Assembly (NCBI RefSeq): GCF_001401155.1
Contig: NZ_LJRO01000305.1
Location: forward strand, 62,001-126,000
Length of the DNA: 64,000 bases
Direction of reading: 5' to 3'
Source: Pseudomonas tremae
GTDB taxonomy: Bacteria > Pseudomonadota > Gammaproteobacteria > Pseudomonadales > Pseudomonadaceae
Shown one piece after another: positions 9,367 through 19,421 of the stretch; positions within the stretch are counted from its first letter, which is position 1, and the number at the start of each line of letters is the position of its first letter. Below the pieces are notes generated by a model that made no database searches, had not been told where the DNA came from, and worked only from the letters and a program-made list of their open reading frames with translations. Both the position numbers and the translations under genes were made by a program.

Positions 9367-10092
9367 GTGACGATTGCCAGAGAAGGGGCCGCCGGAGTAG
9401 CGAGTGCGGTGGCTAAAAGTGTCAAGTATCAAGGCCGAAAGGCCACTCGCGAAGGCAGCGAGCAACGCAGGCAGGTCATTCTCGACGCCGCCATGCGCAT
9501 CGTGGTGCGCGACGGCGTACGCGCTGTGCGCCATCGTGCAGTGGCTGCCGAAGCCAATGTGCCGTTGTCGGCCACGACCTATTATTTCAAGGACATCAAT
9601 GATCTGTTGACCGATGCTTTCGCTCAATACGTTCAGCGCAGTGCCGATTACCTTGCCAGGCTATGGCAAAACACCGAGGTTGTTCTGCGCGAGATGATGG
9701 CCCGCAGTTCGGGAAGCCCGAGCGACCGCTTTCGGCTGGCCGACGACATTGCGCGCATGGTGACGGAGCATATCCGGCGCCAATTGCTGACCCGGCGTGA
9801 CTACCTGATCGCCGAGCAGGCTTTCTATCATGAAGCGCTGATCAACCCGCGCTTGACCCCGCTGGTCATGGCCCATCAGGAAATTCTGCTGCAGGGTAGC
9901 TGCCAGTTTTTTCAAGTGATCGGCTCTGTGCACCCTTATCAGGATGCACAGGTGTTGACGGGACTCATACGTCGCATGGAGTATCAAGGCCTGCTTCATG
10001 GTCCACAGCGTCAGGCAGATGAAGAAATGCTCTGTATCCTGACGCGTCAGATGCGTCTGGTGCTGGGGACGCCGCAGCCCCTCAAGGCGTGA
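9367..10092 (+). CDS. TetR-family transcriptional regulator
   Basis: DNA-binding repressor-type protein of 241 residues. The N-terminal helix-turn-helix (about residues 30-80) has the family pattern RRQVILDAAMRIVVRDG ... VPLSATTYYFKD. The C-terminal ligand domain is not similar to anything I can name. The start is GTG 9367 with AAGGAAG six bases upstream. A basic, Ala-rich stretch of about 30 residues precedes the HTH. Position after lysS matches the TetR gene I recall near PA3699. It may control the downstream QEGLA-motif gene, but no shared operator is evident apart from the tandem repeat in front of the gene. Confidence 0.88.
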   Translation: MTIAREGAAGVASAVAKSVKYQGRKATREGSEQRRQVILDAAMRIVVRDGVRAVRHRAVAAEANVPLSATTYYFKDINDLLTDAFAQYVQRSADYLARLWQNTEVVLREMMARSSGSPSDRFRLADDIARMVTEHIRRQLLTRRDYLIAEQAFYHEALINPRLTPLVMAHQEILLQGSCQFFQVIGSVHPYQDAQVLTGLIRRMEYQGLLHGPQRQADEEMLCILTRQMRLVLGTPQPLKA

Positions 10093-10232
10093 CGATGCTT
10101 CTTGCCGGGTTCTCTGGTTCAGAAGCCCGCGCGGCTTGACGATTCTGCCTTTTCGGATATTTTTCTAGAGGTGGCGCATGACCCGTGCGCCGCCAAGCAG
10201 CAGGGCGAAAGCCCGCCAGCCAAGGAGTCCCG

Positions 10233-11510
10233 GTGGACGAGTATCAACAGACTATTCGTGCTTTATCGGATCGGATCGTCGTTGCACAGACGCCCATCCG
10301 CATTCTGGATGCAGTGAAGTGGGACGAGACGGTTCGTAAGGAGTTTCTGGCTGCCAAGGGCAAGGCATTGCCTGCCGTGGACCGTGCCTATTATGAAAAC
10401 CGCCCGCTGGGTTTCGATTCGGTTGCCTTGAAGCAAGAGTTTCAGAATATCGAGCGGGACGTCACGCGTCAGTTGGGGCAGTTCAACCCGGTCGGACAGA
10501 TCATGCGGCGCATGTGCCGCGAGTACCGAATGGTGGTGCGCATGCTTGAAGCGCGTGGCACTCCTGACTTCGGGCTGATCTCGCAGGAACTGTACGGCGC
10601 GGCGTCCGATGCGTTCCATGCCGGTGACCCGACTCTCGCCGACCTGGGGTTGATGCTTTCTGATTACCTCAACAACATCGCCGGACGCGGTGACTTGAAG
10701 GACGAGCCCAAAATCCTGACGGCCAAAGACGCTGTCTCGCTGCTGCAATCGCGTCTGAACCGGGTGTTCGGCGAGGCCGAGGAAACCATTCGTGTGTTTG
10801 AGTCGGACGGTATCGTCGCCGATGCGGCTGCCGGTGCCGACTACATCAAGATCCGCAGTGATGCGATGTTCAACGAACGTGATGTGCGAGCGCTTGAGGT
10901 CCACGAAGGGCTGGTTCATGTCGGTACTACGCTGAACGGGCAAAATCAGCCGATCTGCACCTTCCTGTCCAAAGGCCCGCCTTCGTCGACGGTGACTCAG
11001 GAAGGGCTGGCGATTCTCATGGAAGTCATTGCCTTTGCCTCTTACCCCAGCCGTCTGCGCAAGCTGACCAACCGTACGCGTGCCATTCATATGGCGGAGC
11101 AGGGCGCTGATTTTCTGCAGGTGTTCGAGTTCTATCGCGAACAGGGTTTCGGCATGTCGGAGAGTTACGGCAACGCCAGCCGGGTATTCCGCGGCTCGGT
11201 GCCGAACGGGTTGCCGTTCACCAAGGACCTCTCTTACCTGAAAGGCTTCATCATGGTCTACAACTACATTCAGTTGGCCGTGCGCAAGGGCAAGCTTGAA
11301 CAGGTGCCGCTGCTGTTTTGTGGCAAGACCACGCTGGAAGACATGCGCAGCCTGCGGCAATTGGTGGACGAAGGCCTGGTTGTCGCCCCCAAATACCTGC
11401 CAGAACAATTTCGCGACATGAATGCGCTGTCGGCCTGGATGTGTTTCTCCAACTTCCTCAATCACCTCAGCCTGGACCGCATTGAAGCGGATTACTCGAA
11501 TATCCTGTAG
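10233..11510 (+). CDS. DUF1704 (QEGLA-motif) putative zinc peptidase
   Basis: A 425-residue protein of the DUF1704 / 'flavohemoglobin expression-modulating QEGLA motif' family. It contains HEGLVH (H224, E225, H229: an HExxxH pattern) and QEGLA (E257), a spacing compatible with two His and a Glu binding zinc. Eukaryotic relatives in DUF1704 include the microtubule tyrosine carboxypeptidase MATCAP, so a peptidase role is reasonable, but the bacterial substrate is unknown. I chose GTG 10233, which has AAGGAG five bases upstream; the GTG at 10185 would add 16 residues without a clear ribosome site. No signal peptide is seen, so it is probably cytoplasmic. Confidence 0.85.
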   Translation: MDEYQQTIRALSDRIVVAQTPIRILDAVKWDETVRKEFLAAKGKALPAVDRAYYENRPLGFDSVALKQEFQNIERDVTRQLGQFNPVGQIMRRMCREYRMVVRMLEARGTPDFGLISQELYGAASDAFHAGDPTLADLGLMLSDYLNNIAGRGDLKDEPKILTAKDAVSLLQSRLNRVFGEAEETIRVFESDGIVADAAAGADYIKIRSDAMFNERDVRALEVHEGLVHVGTTLNGQNQPICTFLSKGPPSSTVTQEGLAILMEVIAFASYPSRLRKLTNRTRAIHMAEQGADFLQVFEFYREQGFGMSESYGNASRVFRGSVPNGLPFTKDLSYLKGFIMVYNYIQLAVRKGKLEQVPLLFCGKTTLEDMRSLRQLVDEGLVVAPKYLPEQFRDMNALSAWMCFSNFLNHLSLDRIEADYSNIL

Positions 11511-11627
11511 CCACGCGGTCGGTTTTTCGTCCTCTCGGCCTTTGGCCAGTATCAAAAACAGGCTTGCGCATGATGCGGAGCGTCGGCGCGAGAGCCCTAT
11601 GGCAATGAGACTTTAAGGAACCTCTTT

Positions 11628-12524
11628 TTGAAACTGATCGGCATCTTCGCCCTGATCCTGAGTCTCACCGGCTGCAGCTCGATGCTGTTTTATCCCGAGC
11701 CGGGTGTGCCGTTCACGCCAGACAAGGCGCGGCTGCGCTATCAGGACGTCAACCTGACCGCTGCCGACGGTACGCGCCTGCACGGCTGGTGGCTGCCGGC
11801 CAAAGAAGGGGTGCCGGTCAAGGGCACGGTTCTGCACCTGCACGGCAACGGCGGCAACCTTTCGTGGCACCTGGGCGGAACCTGGTGGTTGCCGGAACAG
11901 GGTTATCAGGTGCTGATGCTCGACTACCGCGGTTATGGTCAGTCGCAGGGCAAACCCAGCCTGCCATCTGTGTATGAGGACGTTCAGGCGGCTTTCGACT
12001 GGCTGAACGCCGCGCCGCAGGTACAAGGTAAACCGCTCGTGGTGCTGGGGCAGAGCATCGGCGGCGCGTTGGCAGTGCACTACCTGGCAGAGCATCCGCA
12101 GGAACGCTCCAGAGTAAAGGCACTGGTTCTCGACAGCGTGCCGGCCAGCTACCGCAGCGTCGCGCAAAACTCGCTGAGCAAATCCTGGCTGACCTGGCCT
12201 TTGAAAACGCCGTTGTCGTGGCTGATTCCGGACGCCGACAGTGCCGTCAACGGCCTGCCGCAACTGGCAGGCACGCCGATATTGATCTTCCATAGCATGG
12301 ACGACACGCTGGTGCCTCTTGCCAATGGCATCGAGCTGTACAAGGCTGCGCCACCGCCACGGGTGTTCCAGCTGACCCGAGGCGAGCACGTGCAGACGTT
12401 TGCCGATCCGCTGTGGCGCCAGGTTATGCTGCGTTACCTCGAAGACCCGGCCCACTTCAACGGCCTGCGTCGTCTGGGCGAAGTGCCCGATTATCCCGCC
12501 CCTCCCGGACAGGCTGGGCAATGA
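11628..12524 (+). CDS. Alpha/beta hydrolase lipoprotein
   Basis: Putative serine hydrolase anchored as a lipoprotein: signal peptide with lipobox LTGC (Cys16), then an alpha/beta-hydrolase fold with oxyanion segment LHGNGGN, nucleophile Ser143 in GQSIGG, an acid near SMDDTLVP and a C-terminal His in GEHVQTF. The length is 298 residues. The family (BEM46/YfhR-like) has been linked to varied esterase activities and the substrate cannot be told here. Translation starts at TTG 11628 with TAAGGAA upstream. The stop overlaps the next gene by ATGA. Confidence 0.85.
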   Translation: MKLIGIFALILSLTGCSSMLFYPEPGVPFTPDKARLRYQDVNLTAADGTRLHGWWLPAKEGVPVKGTVLHLHGNGGNLSWHLGGTWWLPEQGYQVLMLDYRGYGQSQGKPSLPSVYEDVQAAFDWLNAAPQVQGKPLVVLGQSIGGALAVHYLAEHPQERSRVKALVLDSVPASYRSVAQNSLSKSWLTWPLKTPLSWLIPDADSAVNGLPQLAGTPILIFHSMDDTLVPLANGIELYKAAPPPRVFQLTRGEHVQTFADPLWRQVMLRYLEDPAHFNGLRRLGEVPDYPAPPGQAGQ

Positions 12525-12841
12525 ATCGGGACCGCAACGTCAATGGCATGATCCTGAGCGGCGTCGGCGCAGTCATCGGTACTGTCGGTTGCTTGTGGTT
12601 TTACGGTTACCTGCACTTTGCAAAACCTGAAGACGCCTTGCTGCTCAGTGAATTCACCCTGCTCAAGACCGTGCCCGGCGAGGACTACAAAGTTGCTGCA
12701 ACGCCCGCCGCAGAAGTCGCGCAATGCGTTGATGGCGTGCTGGTGCTGTTCGATACCTCGCGAAAGGGGTTGTCGGGCGTGCTGGTCGACGACCACAGGC
12801 AAGCGGTGCGTTGCATCGGCCAGCAGCCTCCCGGGCAATAA
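12521..12841 (+). CDS. Small protein with one membrane helix, unknown function
   Basis: A 106-residue protein I do not recognise. A hydrophobic segment (about residues 9-30, including ILSGVGAVIGTVGCLWFYGY) suggests a single N-terminal membrane anchor or uncleaved signal. The rest is a soluble domain with two Cys (AQCVDG, VRCIGQ) that could pair in the periplasm. ATG 12521 overlaps the hydrolase stop (ATGA), so the two are likely co-translated. A convergent gene lies beyond a hairpin 18 bp downstream. Confidence 0.75.
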   Translation: MNRDRNVNGMILSGVGAVIGTVGCLWFYGYLHFAKPEDALLLSEFTLLKTVPGEDYKVAATPAAEVAQCVDGVLVLFDTSRKGLSGVLVDDHRQAVRCIGQQPPGQ

Positions 12842-12859
12842 ATAACCAGGCATTAAAAA

Positions 12860-12885
12860 GCCCCGCCTGTATGCGCAGGCGGGGC
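12860..12885 (-). terminator. Terminator of the lptF operon
   Basis: A perfect 10-bp stem GCCCCGCCTG/CAGGCGGGGC with a 6-base loop. Read on the minus strand it is followed by TTTTT, so it ends the transcript of the convergent OmpA-type lipoprotein gene; it may also slow the plus-strand transcript. Confidence 0.85.
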
Positions 12886-12907
12886 TTCGGTGCAACGGCT
12901 CGATCGT

Positions 12908-13690
12908 TTATTTCATCGAAGAGCGCGGTGCAACAGGCTGGTTGTCGTTGGAAATGGTCACTTCCACGCGACGGTTCATGGCGCGGCCCGAGTTGCTGGT
13001 GTTGTCGGCAACCGGGTATTCCTTGCCATAGCCCATGGTGACGACGCGCGCAGGGTCTACACCCATGCGAACCAGTGCCATGCGGACCGAGTTGGCGCGA
13101 CGCTCTGACAGCGACTGGTTGTAGGAAGCCGAACCGGTGCTATCGGTGTAGCCTTCAACAATTACTTTACGGTCAGGGTTTTCCTGAAGGAAAGAGGCCA
13201 GCTTGCCAATGTCGCCCTGAGCGGTCGGCTTCAGGTCAGCCTTGTTGTAGTCGAACAGCACGTCGCCGAACGTTACCAGCGTACCGCGCTCGGTCTGCTT
13301 GGCGTTCAGGCTGTTTTTCAGTGCTGCGATCTGGGCATCACGTGCGTCCAGACGCGCTTTGGCACGGTCGGCAGAAGCGTTCTGCAGAGCGGCTTCAGAA
13401 GTGCGCAGGGCAATGGTCTGCTTGGCCAGCTCGACGCGCTGATTGGTCAGGTAAGCCAACTGATCGACTTTCTGAGCATCTTCGCTGTCGCGGAAAGCCT
13501 TGTCGGCCTTGTCCAGCCACTCGCTGGCGTCTTTGGTCTCGAGCGCAGCAACCTTGGTTGCTTCCGGGTTGGTCTGCAGCGCTGTGAAGTTGCTACGAGC
13601 CTGTTCCAGGTTAGGGTTGGGCTTGGTTGCACAGGCTGCCAAAGCAACGCTCATGGCCAGCAGAGCAGGGATCATCAATTGTTTACGCAT
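12908..13690 (-). CDS. lptF: OmpA-family lipoprotein, LptF-like
   Basis: Outer-membrane lipoprotein of 260 residues: signal peptide with lipobox LAAC (Cys20), an alpha-helical, Ala/Lys/Glu-rich coiled-coil-like segment (about 30-130), and a C-terminal OmpA peptidoglycan-binding domain (about 140-245) with FDYNKADL, GYTDSTGS, the SLSERRANSV helix and NRRVEV. In P. aeruginosa the equivalent pair is PA3691-PA3692 (lptF), associated with envelope stress sigma factors. The gene follows a DUF4398 lipoprotein on the same strand after 58 bp. The symbol rests on domain layout and gene neighbourhood. Confidence 0.85.
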   Translation of the reverse strand: MRKQLMIPALLAMSVALAACATKPNPNLEQARSNFTALQTNPEATKVAALETKDASEWLDKADKAFRDSEDAQKVDQLAYLTNQRVELAKQTIALRTSEAALQNASADRAKARLDARDAQIAALKNSLNAKQTERGTLVTFGDVLFDYNKADLKPTAQGDIGKLASFLQENPDRKVIVEGYTDSTGSASYNQSLSERRANSVRMALVRMGVDPARVVTMGYGKEYPVADNTSNSGRAMNRRVEVTISNDNQPVAPRSSMK

Positions 13691-13748
13691 AATAGGGTCG
13701 TCCTTTAATCAGTTACGAATTCATGAAAACAGAAGGAGGGCGGGGCAA

Positions 13749-14147
13749 TCACTGCACCTGGCGCATGCCTTCTTCACGGAGTTCGTTGACGCCCTGACGA
13801 GCATCCTGCACGGCCTTGGCAGCTTTGGCGGCCTGAGATTTGCGTTCTGCTACACGAGCGTCCCACTCGGCTTGTTCAGCCAGTTTGCGGGCTTCGTCGT
13901 ACTTGTGGTCCTGCATCGCCAGATCAGCTGCCTTGAGCTTGTCTTGAGCCGACTTCATTTCCACGGCTGCGAACTCGGTACCGCCGGCGCTGACAGCGCT
14001 GTTGACGGCTGACTGAGAAACCGCGTACTGCTCTGACGGCGGGTTGCCTGCGCAACCGGCGAGGATGAAGGTGCTACCGATTGCCAGCGCAGCAAGCTTC
14101 AGGCCGCGCAGGCCTTTGGATTTGTTTTTGGCAGTAGGGGTGTTCAT
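13749..14147 (-). CDS. DUF4398 lipoprotein
   Basis: A 132-residue lipoprotein with basic N-terminus, hydrophobic stretch and lipobox LAGC, then a mostly helical, Ala-rich domain with the DUF4398 pattern (AEMKSAQDKL-like helix followed by YDEARKLAEQAEWDARVAE). I chose ATG 14147 because GGAG lies nine bases upstream; the open frame extends 27 codons further, to 14228, without a better site. It forms a likely two-gene operon with the LptF-like gene, probably as an envelope or peptidoglycan-associated partner. Exact function is not known. Confidence 0.8.
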   Translation of the reverse strand: MNTPTAKNKSKGLRGLKLAALAIGSTFILAGCAGNPPSEQYAVSQSAVNSAVSAGGTEFAAVEMKSAQDKLKAADLAMQDHKYDEARKLAEQAEWDARVAERKSQAAKAAKAVQDARQGVNELREEGMRQVQ

Positions 14148-14543
14148 GGTGATCAACTCCATTGTCTGACTCCGAACGTGGTTATCCATGACAGTTTTCT
14201 TATCAAGTCCGGGCATGAGGTTATACAACTGCCTGCTGCCTGACGGGCTTTTCTGTAATGGTTAATGGCTCCGACCCGCGCACTTTTTGAATAGTTCAGA
14301 TAAATATTTCCTCATCGGCCAGGAAATTTCAATAGCGCCTGGCGTTGGTAGAGTATTCCGTTCGACAGGTAAACGAGGCTGAGCCCGCGTGATCATGGGG
14401 ATGCAGGGCAGGCTTTTTATTACAAGGATTTGTCGTGGCAAGGGCTTTTGGTGCACTGTTGGCAAAGCGGATTTGAATTCACGTAGCTGTTCTTTTTGAA
14501 CGGATACGCAACTGAGCCCAAATAAAAACCGGGAGAGGGAACG
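14148..14543. other. Intergenic region between divergent DUF4398-lptF and ppc
   Basis: 396 bp without a convincing gene. It must hold both divergent promoters. I see an inverted repeat ATTTCCT/AGGAAAT with 8-base spacer at 14306-14327, and AT-rich stretches near 14290-14310 and 14490-14530. No clear envelope-stress (AlgU-type GAACTT...TCTGA) promoter was found on the minus strand by eye. The ppc start is preceded by GGGAGAGGGA. Confidence 0.5.
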
Positions 14544-17180
14544 ATGGCCGATATCGATGCACGTCTGCGCGAAGACGTTCACCTGCTGGGTGAGCTGTTG
14601 GGCAATACGATTCGTGAGCAACGCGGTGCCGAATTTCTCGACAAGATCGAACGTATTCGCAAGGGCGCCAAGGCTGGCAGGCGCGGCTCTGCAGAAGGGG
14701 CCGAACAGCTCAGTTCAAGCGTCGATGGGCTGGAAGATGACGAACTGCTGCCAGTGGCCAGGGCTTTCAACCAGTTTCTCAACCTGGCCAACATCGCCGA
14801 GCAGTATCAGCTCATGCACCGGCGTGACGACACTCAGCCTTTGCCGTTCGAGTCGCGGGTGCTGCCCGAGTTGCTTGATCGCCTGAAAACTGAGGGGCAT
14901 GCGCCTGATGCCCTGGCGCGTCAGTTGAGCACGCTGCAAATCGAACTGGTGCTGACGGCTCATCCCACCGAGGTGGCCCGTCGTACGTTGATTCAGAAAT
15001 ACGACGCGATCGCTGCGCAACTGGCGGCGCTGGACCATCGAGACTTGAGCAGCGCCGAGCGTTCTCAGATCACTTCTCGCCTGCAGCGCCTGATTGCCGA
15101 GGCCTGGCACACCGAAGAGATCCGGCGGATTCGCCCCACCCCTGTTGATGAGGCAAAGTGGGGCTTTGCCGTCATCGAACATTCACTCTGGCACGCTATT
15201 CCGAATTACCTGCGCAAGGCCGATCACGCGTTGTTCTCGGCCACAGGCACGCACCTGCCACTTGACGCCGCTCCGATCCGCTTTGCGTCCTGGATGGGGG
15301 GCGACCGTGATGGCAATCCAAATGTAACTGCGGCCGTCACCCGTGAAGTACTGCTGCTGGCGCGCTGGATGGCGGCTGACCTGTACCTTCGTGACGTCGA
15401 CAATCTGGCGGCGGAGCTGTCGATGCAACAGGCCAGTACCGCACTGCGCGCCAGTGTCGGTGACAGTGCCGAGCCGTATCGCGCCGAACTAAAGCGCCTG
15501 CGCGAACGCCTGCGTGCCACTCGCAATTGGGCCAATGCGTCATTGACGGCCAGCCAGCCCGCTCCTGAAGCGGTGCTGCACGATAATCAGGACCTGCTGG
15601 CCCCGTTGCTGCTGTGCTTCCAGTCCCTGCATGAGTGCGGCATGGGCGTGATCGCCGACGGCCCGCTGCTGGATTGTCTGCGTCGTGCAGTCACCTTCGG
15701 CCTGTTTCTGGTGCGTCTGGACGTGCGTCAGGATTCCACCCGGCATTGCGCGGCGATGACTGAAATCACCGATTACCTCGGGCTGGGACGCTATGAAGAC
15801 TGGGATGAACAGGCCCGGATCGACTTTCTGCTGCGCGAGCTGGATAACCGCAGACCGTTGTTGCCGAGCTACTTCAAGCCTGCGGCGGATACCGCAGAGG
15901 TTCTGGCGACCTGCAGAGAGGTGGCAGCGGCCCCGGCGGCGTCGCTGGGCTCCTATGTCATCTCGATGGCCGGTTCGGCTTCAGACGTCCTGGCCGTGCA
16001 GTTACTGCTCAAGGAGTCTGGCCTGCAGCGCCCAATGCGTGTGGTGCCACTGTTCGAGACCCTTGCCGACCTCGACAACGCCGGGCCGGTAATCGAGACC
16101 TTGCTGGGTTTGCCCGGTTACCGCTCGCGCCTGCACGGCCCGCAGGAAGTCATGATCGGGTATTCCGATTCTGCCAAGGATGCTGGCACCACGGCAGCGG
16201 CCTGGGCGCAGTACCGGGCGCAGGAAAGGTTGGTCGAAATCTGCCGTGAGCAACAGGTCGAATTACTGCTGTTCCATGGTCGCGGTGGTACGGTTGGACG
16301 GGGCGGCGGCCCTGCGCATGCGGCGATTTTGTCCCAGCCGCCTGGCTCGGTGGCTGGACGCTTCCGCACCACCGAACAGGGCGAAATGATTCGTTTCAAG
16401 TTTGGTCTACCGGACATCGCCGAGCAGAACCTGAACCTTTACCTGGCCGCCGTACTGGAAGCCACCTTGCTGCCGCCGCCGCCCCCACAGCCCGCCTGGC
16501 GCACGATGATGGACCAGATGGCCAGCGACGGCGTCAGCGCCTATCGCGCCGTGGTGCGCGAGAATCCCGAGTTCGTCGAGTACTTCCGCCAGGCGACACC
16601 CGAGCAGGAATTGGGCCGCTTGCCATTGGGCAGTCGCCCGGCCAAGCGTCGTGAAGGAGGTGTTGAAAGCCTGCGCGCGATTCCGTGGATCTTTGCCTGG
16701 ACCCAGACTCGCCTGATGTTGCCCGCCTGGCTTGGCTGGGAAGCGGCGCTGAGCAAGGCGCTGGCACGCGGGGAGGGTGATGTGCTGGCGCAGATGCGCG
16801 AGCAGTGGCCGTTCTTCAGAACTCGTATCGACATGCTGGAAATGGTACTGGCCAAAGCCGACGCGGACATTGCCCGACTCTATGACGAACGTTTGGTCTC
16901 CGACGAGCTGCAACATTTGGGCGCACATTTGCGCGACCTATTGTCGCAGGCCTGCAAAGTGGTGTTGGGCCTGACCGGTCAGGCGCGACTGCTGGCTCAT
17001 AGCCCTGAAACGCTTGAGTTCATCAGTTTGCGCAACGCCTACCTGGACCCGCTGCATTTGCTTCAGGCCGAGCTTCTTTCCCGGTCGCGTAACCGTGAAG
17101 CTAATCTTGACAGCCCTCTGGAACTGGCGCTGCTGGTGTCTGTGGCGGGGATTGCTGCCGGTCTGCGCAACACTGGTTGA
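14544..17180 (+). CDS. ppc: Phosphoenolpyruvate carboxylase
   Basis: Adds bicarbonate to phosphoenolpyruvate to form oxaloacetate, refilling the TCA cycle. 878 residues, typical of the bacterial enzyme. Visible signatures: catalytic His near residue 140 (LTAHPTE), the second active-site block [10 protein letters not shown], the glycine-rich [14 protein letters not shown] loop, and the C-terminal end in NTG that closes on the allosteric site. ATG 14544 has a strong purine-rich ribosome site. It is transcribed alone, divergent from the lipoprotein pair. Confidence 0.97.
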   Translation: MADIDARLREDVHLLGELLGNTIREQRGAEFLDKIERIRKGAKAGRRGSAEGAEQLSSSVDGLEDDELLPVARAFNQFLNLANIAEQYQLMHRRDDTQPLPFESRVLPELLDRLKTEGHAPDALARQLSTLQIELVLTAHPTEVARRTLIQKYDAIAAQLAALDHRDLSSAERSQITSRLQRLIAEAWHTEEIRRIRPTPVDEAKWGFAVIEHSLWHAIPNYLRKADHALFSATGTHLPLDAAPIRFASWMGGDRDGNPNVTAAVTREVLLLARWMAADLYLRDVDNLAAELSMQQASTALRASVGDSAEPYRAELKRLRERLRATRNWANASLTASQPAPEAVLHDNQDLLAPLLLCFQSLHECGMGVIADGPLLDCLRRAVTFGLFLVRLDVRQDSTRHCAAMTEITDYLGLGRYEDWDEQARIDFLLRELDNRRPLLPSYFKPAADTAEVLATCREVAAAPAASLGSYVISMAGSASDVLAVQLLLKESGLQRPMRVVPLFETLADLDNAGPVIETLLGLPGYRSRLHGPQEVMIGYSDSAKDAGTTAAAWAQYRAQERLVEICREQQVELLLFHGRGGTVGRGGGPAHAAILSQPPGSVAGRFRTTEQGEMIRFKFGLPDIAEQNLNLYLAAVLEATLLPPPPPQPAWRTMMDQMASDGVSAYRAVVRENPEFVEYFRQATPEQELGRLPLGSRPAKRREGGVESLRAIPWIFAWTQTRLMLPAWLGWEAALSKALARGEGDVLAQMREQWPFFRTRIDMLEMVLAKADADIARLYDERLVSDELQHLGAHLRDLLSQACKVVLGLTGQARLLAHSPETLEFISLRNAYLDPLHLLQAELLSRSRNREANLDSPLELALLVSVAGIAAGLRNTG

Positions 17181-17367
17181 AGGCCTTGAGCGGCGCCGTT
17201 GCCAGGTCGTTTCGATCCGGCAACGGCAGCGCCTGGGTTTGCAGGCCGGCCCACCGAAAACATTGATGCAGATCACGCTGTACGACTATCAAGGCCCGCA
17301 AGCCTGCACGCCTGCGGTTGCTGCGACTTTCGGCGGCTTGTGCGGCCCCGGTCTGCTGTGTATCTTG

Positions 17368-17402
17368 ATCAGCCTTTCGGCCTGTTGGCCTGATTATTTT
17401 TT
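17368..17402 (+). terminator. Possible terminator upstream of adk
   Basis: ATCAGCC pairs with GGCCTGAT (one bulged C), followed by a T-rich tract. It lies about 190 bp after the ppc stop and 60 bp before adk. It may end the ppc transcript or attenuate adk. The remaining 17181-17367 spacer shows no gene. Confidence 0.5.
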
Positions 17403-17404
17403 AG

Positions 17405-18109
<705 letters not shown>

Positions 18110-18128
18110 GCCGCTGCACCTGCTTGAT

Positions 18129-18152
18129 AAATGGCCCGCTTGCGGGCCATTT
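18129..18152 (+). terminator. Hairpin terminator after adk
   Basis: A perfect 10-bp stem AAATGGCCCG/CGGGCCATTT with 4-base loop, 19 bp after the adk stop, followed by TTGTCATTT. The T tract is short, so termination may be partial and let transcription enter tsaB. Confidence 0.7.
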
Positions 18153-18195
18153 GTCATTTATACTGCGCCACTTTTTCACCAAGACGGAACCACCG

Positions 18196-18870
18196 ATGAC
18201 CACCTTGCTGGCCCTGGACACTGCCACTGAAGCCTGCTCGGTCGCTTTGCTGCATGACGGCAAGGTACTGAGCCATTATGAGGTGATTCCACGCCTGCAT
18301 GCCCAGCGCCTGCTGCCCATGATCAAGGACCTGCTGGCCGAGGCGGGTATCGCAATGTCGGCGCTGGACGCCATTGCCTTCGGGCGCGGTCCGGGGGCTT
18401 TTACCGGGGTTCGCATTGCAATCGGTGTGGTGCAAGGGCTGGCGTTCGCGCTGGAGCGTCCGGTGTTGCCCGTCTCGAACCTGGCTGTTCTGGCGCAACG
18501 TGCCTTTCGCGAGCACGGTGCTTCGCACGTCGCGTCGGCCATCGATGCGCGCATGGACGAGGTCTACTGGGGTTGCTACGCCGAGAAGGCCGGTGAGATG
18601 CGTCTGATCGGCGAGGAAGCGGTCATGGCGCCCGAGCTGGCAGCACTGCCGGCAGGTTCCGTCGAGCCGTGGTTCGGTTCCGGCACTGGCTGGGGCTACG
18701 CCGAACGTATTCCGGTAAGCCCGGCAGGTTACGATGCCAGCATGCTGCCCCACGCACAGGACCTGCTGACCTTGGCCACCTTCGCCTGGCATCGCGGCGA
18801 ATCCTTGCCGGCAGATGATGCTCAGCCGGTGTACCTGCGTGACAAGGTCGCGACGCCTAAAGCGCGTTGA
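18196..18870 (+). CDS. tsaB: TsaB, subunit of the t6A tRNA-modification complex
   Basis: Partner of TsaD and TsaE in transferring threonylcarbamoyl to A37 of ANN-decoding tRNAs. 224 residues with the ASKHA-type N-terminus LLALDTATEACSVAL, the AFGRGPGAFTGVRI block and MDEVYWGCY, all hallmarks of TsaB (YeaZ). The start at ATG 18196 was chosen over an upstream in-frame codon (18124) that overlaps the terminator hairpin. A second t6A-pathway gene, tcdA, is present further on at 31866. Confidence 0.95.
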   Translation: MTTLLALDTATEACSVALLHDGKVLSHYEVIPRLHAQRLLPMIKDLLAEAGIAMSALDAIAFGRGPGAFTGVRIAIGVVQGLAFALERPVLPVSNLAVLAQRAFREHGASHVASAIDARMDEVYWGCYAEKAGEMRLIGEEAVMAPELAALPAGSVEPWFGSGTGWGYAERIPVSPAGYDASMLPHAQDLLTLATFAWHRGESLPADDAQPVYLRDKVATPKAR

Positions 18871-19107
18871 TAGGCGCAGCGTGGAACGCACAGACCGCAA
18901 AGTGGCGAGCTGATTCGCTGCTCATGAAACTCCGTGTCAGGCCGATATAAATGTCAATAGGCCATCTACCGTTTATCGTCTGTATGCGTCTTAATCGCAT
19001 ATAGCGAAAACAATTTGCCAGATGTGTGGTCTAGTTATCGTTAAGCAATTTGCGAACTACAAGGCAGTAACGCTAAATTGCCACTATCGACGCCGAGTAA
19101 ATAATCG

Positions 19108-19419
19108 ATGCGCATAGACGGAACATCATCACGTTCATACCCGATCAAGCGAAAGCCGCAGAAAACGCCTGCTACTGTTGAAGGTTCTTTTGAGGAAGTC
19201 GTTACAGATGCCGAGTTGCCGCCACCTGCGGCGCAGGCTCGTCGGGAATCGGGCGACTCACCGGTTGGCAGCACGGGCAATGTCCCCGCGCGTCCGCAGG
19301 ACATCATCTTTCCGCGCTCCATGAGTTCTCGCGTTGCCCATGCGTTGGCCAGCTATCTCACAACTGCCACCTTTGTTGATTGGGACCTTGAAGTATCCGG
19401 GCTCGATCTTCACGTCTGA
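19108..19419 (+). CDS. Conserved-looking 103-residue protein, unknown function
   Basis: I recognise no domain. The protein has a basic N-terminus, an acidic/Pro-rich middle (FEEVVTDAELPPPAAQ) and a C-terminal helix with VAHALASYLTTATFVDWD. It stops two bases before the GTG of the DUF72 gene, so the two are probably co-transcribed; its position matches the small unknown I recall near PA3684. The ribosome site is weak. The 237-bp spacer upstream (18871-19107) is AT-richer than its surroundings and probably contains the promoter. Confidence 0.65.
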   Translation: MRIDGTSSRSYPIKRKPQKTPATVEGSFEEVVTDAELPPPAAQARRESGDSPVGSTGNVPARPQDIIFPRSMSSRVAHALASYLTTATFVDWDLEVSGLDLHV

Positions 19420-19421
19420 TT

